A stretch of DNA of 64,000 nt from Polaromonas sp. YR568 (GTDB lineage Bacteria; Pseudomonadota; Gammaproteobacteria; Burkholderiales; Burkholderiaceae_C), in the NCBI RefSeq assembly GCF_900116715.1, contig NZ_FPBM01000002.1, forward strand, positions 412,589-476,588, written 5' to 3'. The translations under genes were made by a program, and so were the position numbers. A model generated the notes under the pieces. That model was not told the origin of the DNA and searched no databases. It saw nothing but the letters and a program-made list of their open reading frames with translations. Each line of letters begins with the position of its first letter. Position 1 is the first letter of the stretch. This document shows positions 63,327-64,000 of the stretch, piece after piece.

Positions 63327-64000
63327 ATGAAGATCCGCATTTCCCCTCTGCTCACCGCCGTCGCCGGCGCCTTGATGCTGGCCATGGCGCCCGCGCAGGC
63401 GCAGACCAAGGCGCCCGAAAAAGTCACGCTGATGCTCAACTGGTACCTCTACAGCGAGCACGCACCCTTCTTCCTTGGCAAAGAACGCGGCTTCTACGCC
63501 GAAGAAGGCATAGACCTGGACATCCAGGAAGGCCGTGGCTCGGCCGTCACCGCCCAGGCCGTCGCGGCCAAGTCGGCCACCTTCGGCTACATCGACGTCA
63601 CCACCATGATCAAGGCCGCCGCCAAGGGCGCGCCGCTCAAATCGACTGGTGTGCTGTTCCAGGTGAGCCCCATGTCGGTCATGGGCTTTGCCGATAAAAA
63701 CATCAAAACGCCCAAAGACATCATCGGCAAGACAGTCGCCACCACACCGGGCGACTCCATGTCGCAGATGTGGCCGCTGTTCCTCAAGGTCAACAACATC
63801 CAGGCCGACCAGGTCAAGATCGTCTCGGGCGACGGCCAGACCAAGCTCAATGCCGTGATGAACGGCCAGGCCGACCTGTTGCTCGGCTACGTGATGGACC
63901 AGGCCATCAAACTGCAGGACGCCACCGGCAAGCAGGTCTACCCCATCCGCTTTGCCGACTCGGGCATCAACCAGATCAGCTCCGGCATCATCGCCAACAA
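63327..64000 (+). CDS. ABC substrate-binding protein (NMT1/THI5-like), 5' part
   Basis: About 224 residues visible; the gene runs past the window end. Signal peptide MKIRISPLLTAVAGALMLAM to AQAQ, then KVTLMLNWYLYSEHAPFFLGKERGFYAEEGIDLDI, characteristic of NMT1/THI5-like proteins, and GRGSAVTAQAVAAKSATFGYID. The family binds pyrimidines (thiamine precursors), nitrate, sulfonates or aromatic-derived ligands. RBS AGGAGA before the ATG. Partner of the preceding permease and presumably controlled by the TetR protein. Confidence 0.93.
   Translation, partial: MKIRISPLLTAVAGALMLAMAPAQAQTKAPEKVTLMLNWYLYSEHAPFFLGKERGFYAEEGIDLDIQEGRGSAVTAQAVAAKSATFGYIDVTTMIKAAAKGAPLKSTGVLFQVSPMSVMGFADKNIKTPKDIIGKTVATTPGDSMSQMWPLFLKVNNIQADQVKIVSGDGQTKLNAVMNGQADLLLGYVMDQAIKLQDATGKQVYPIRFADSGINQISSGIIAN

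Overview
The window is about 64 kb of high-GC, tightly packed DNA. Gene content points to a betaproteobacterium of the Burkholderiales, most likely Comamonadaceae (Polaromonas/Variovorax-like). Supporting signs are a Bug-family tripartite tricarboxylate transporter, a lysine/alanine-rich histone-H1-like SWIB protein, a zapA-6S RNA neighbourhood and many LysR-type regulators. The family assignment is inference from gene content and not from a marker gene. I saw no tRNA, rRNA, insertion sequence, phage gene or CRISPR array.

Region 1 (1-3.6 kb): the 3' end of a NarL/LuxR-type response regulator, a membrane sensor histidine kinase, a small secreted protein and a DUF4124 protein.

Region 2 (3.7-25.4 kb, all minus strand): a cobalamin uptake, salvage and late-synthesis locus of 19 genes behind one B12 riboswitch. 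In transcription order: btuB, cobB, a signal-less BtuF-like protein, cobU, btuF, btuC, a fused btuD-cobO, another btuF, cobW, cobN, a ChlI-like AAA+ ATPase, a short VWA protein, DUF1636, cbtB, cbtA, bluB, cbiB, cobD, cobQ. Most junctions are 4-bp stop/start overlaps. The early corrin-ring methylases, cobS, cobT and cobC are not in the window.

Region 3 (25.4-29.2 kb): a ZapB-like coiled-coil gene, zapA, 6S RNA, a TSUP permease and two LysR regulators.

Region 4 (29.3-50.5 kb): a set of genes that together read as oxalate/glyoxylate/formate metabolism. gcl-hyi-glxR convert glyoxylate to glycerate. A small CbbY-like fragment, a fumarylacetoacetase-fold hydrolase and a PanE-family reductase follow. 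Then come a PhnD-like periplasmic protein divergent from tctCBA, a Crp/Fnr regulator divergent from oxc-frc, a PAS protein, a second frc, and a two-subunit NAD-dependent formate dehydrogenase with a fused NuoE-NuoF beta subunit. A palindrome TTGAC-N4-GTCAA occurs upstream of tctCBA and in the Crp/Fnr-oxc intergenic region, with a one-mismatch copy nearer oxc. This suggests one regulator for the transporter and the oxalate enzymes. The PanE-like protein could be an oxalyl-CoA reductase, which would connect oxalate to the Gcl route.

Region 5 (50.5-64 kb): RraA-like and Lrp genes, an EamA exporter, the H1/SWIB protein, a dipeptide-type ABC transporter (dppBCDF plus a separately transcribed dppA), a ThDP-dependent enzyme, a small acidic protein, and a TetR regulator with an ABC importer (permease and NMT1-type binding protein, the latter cut by the window end). 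TetR and permease promoters share a 23-bp element.
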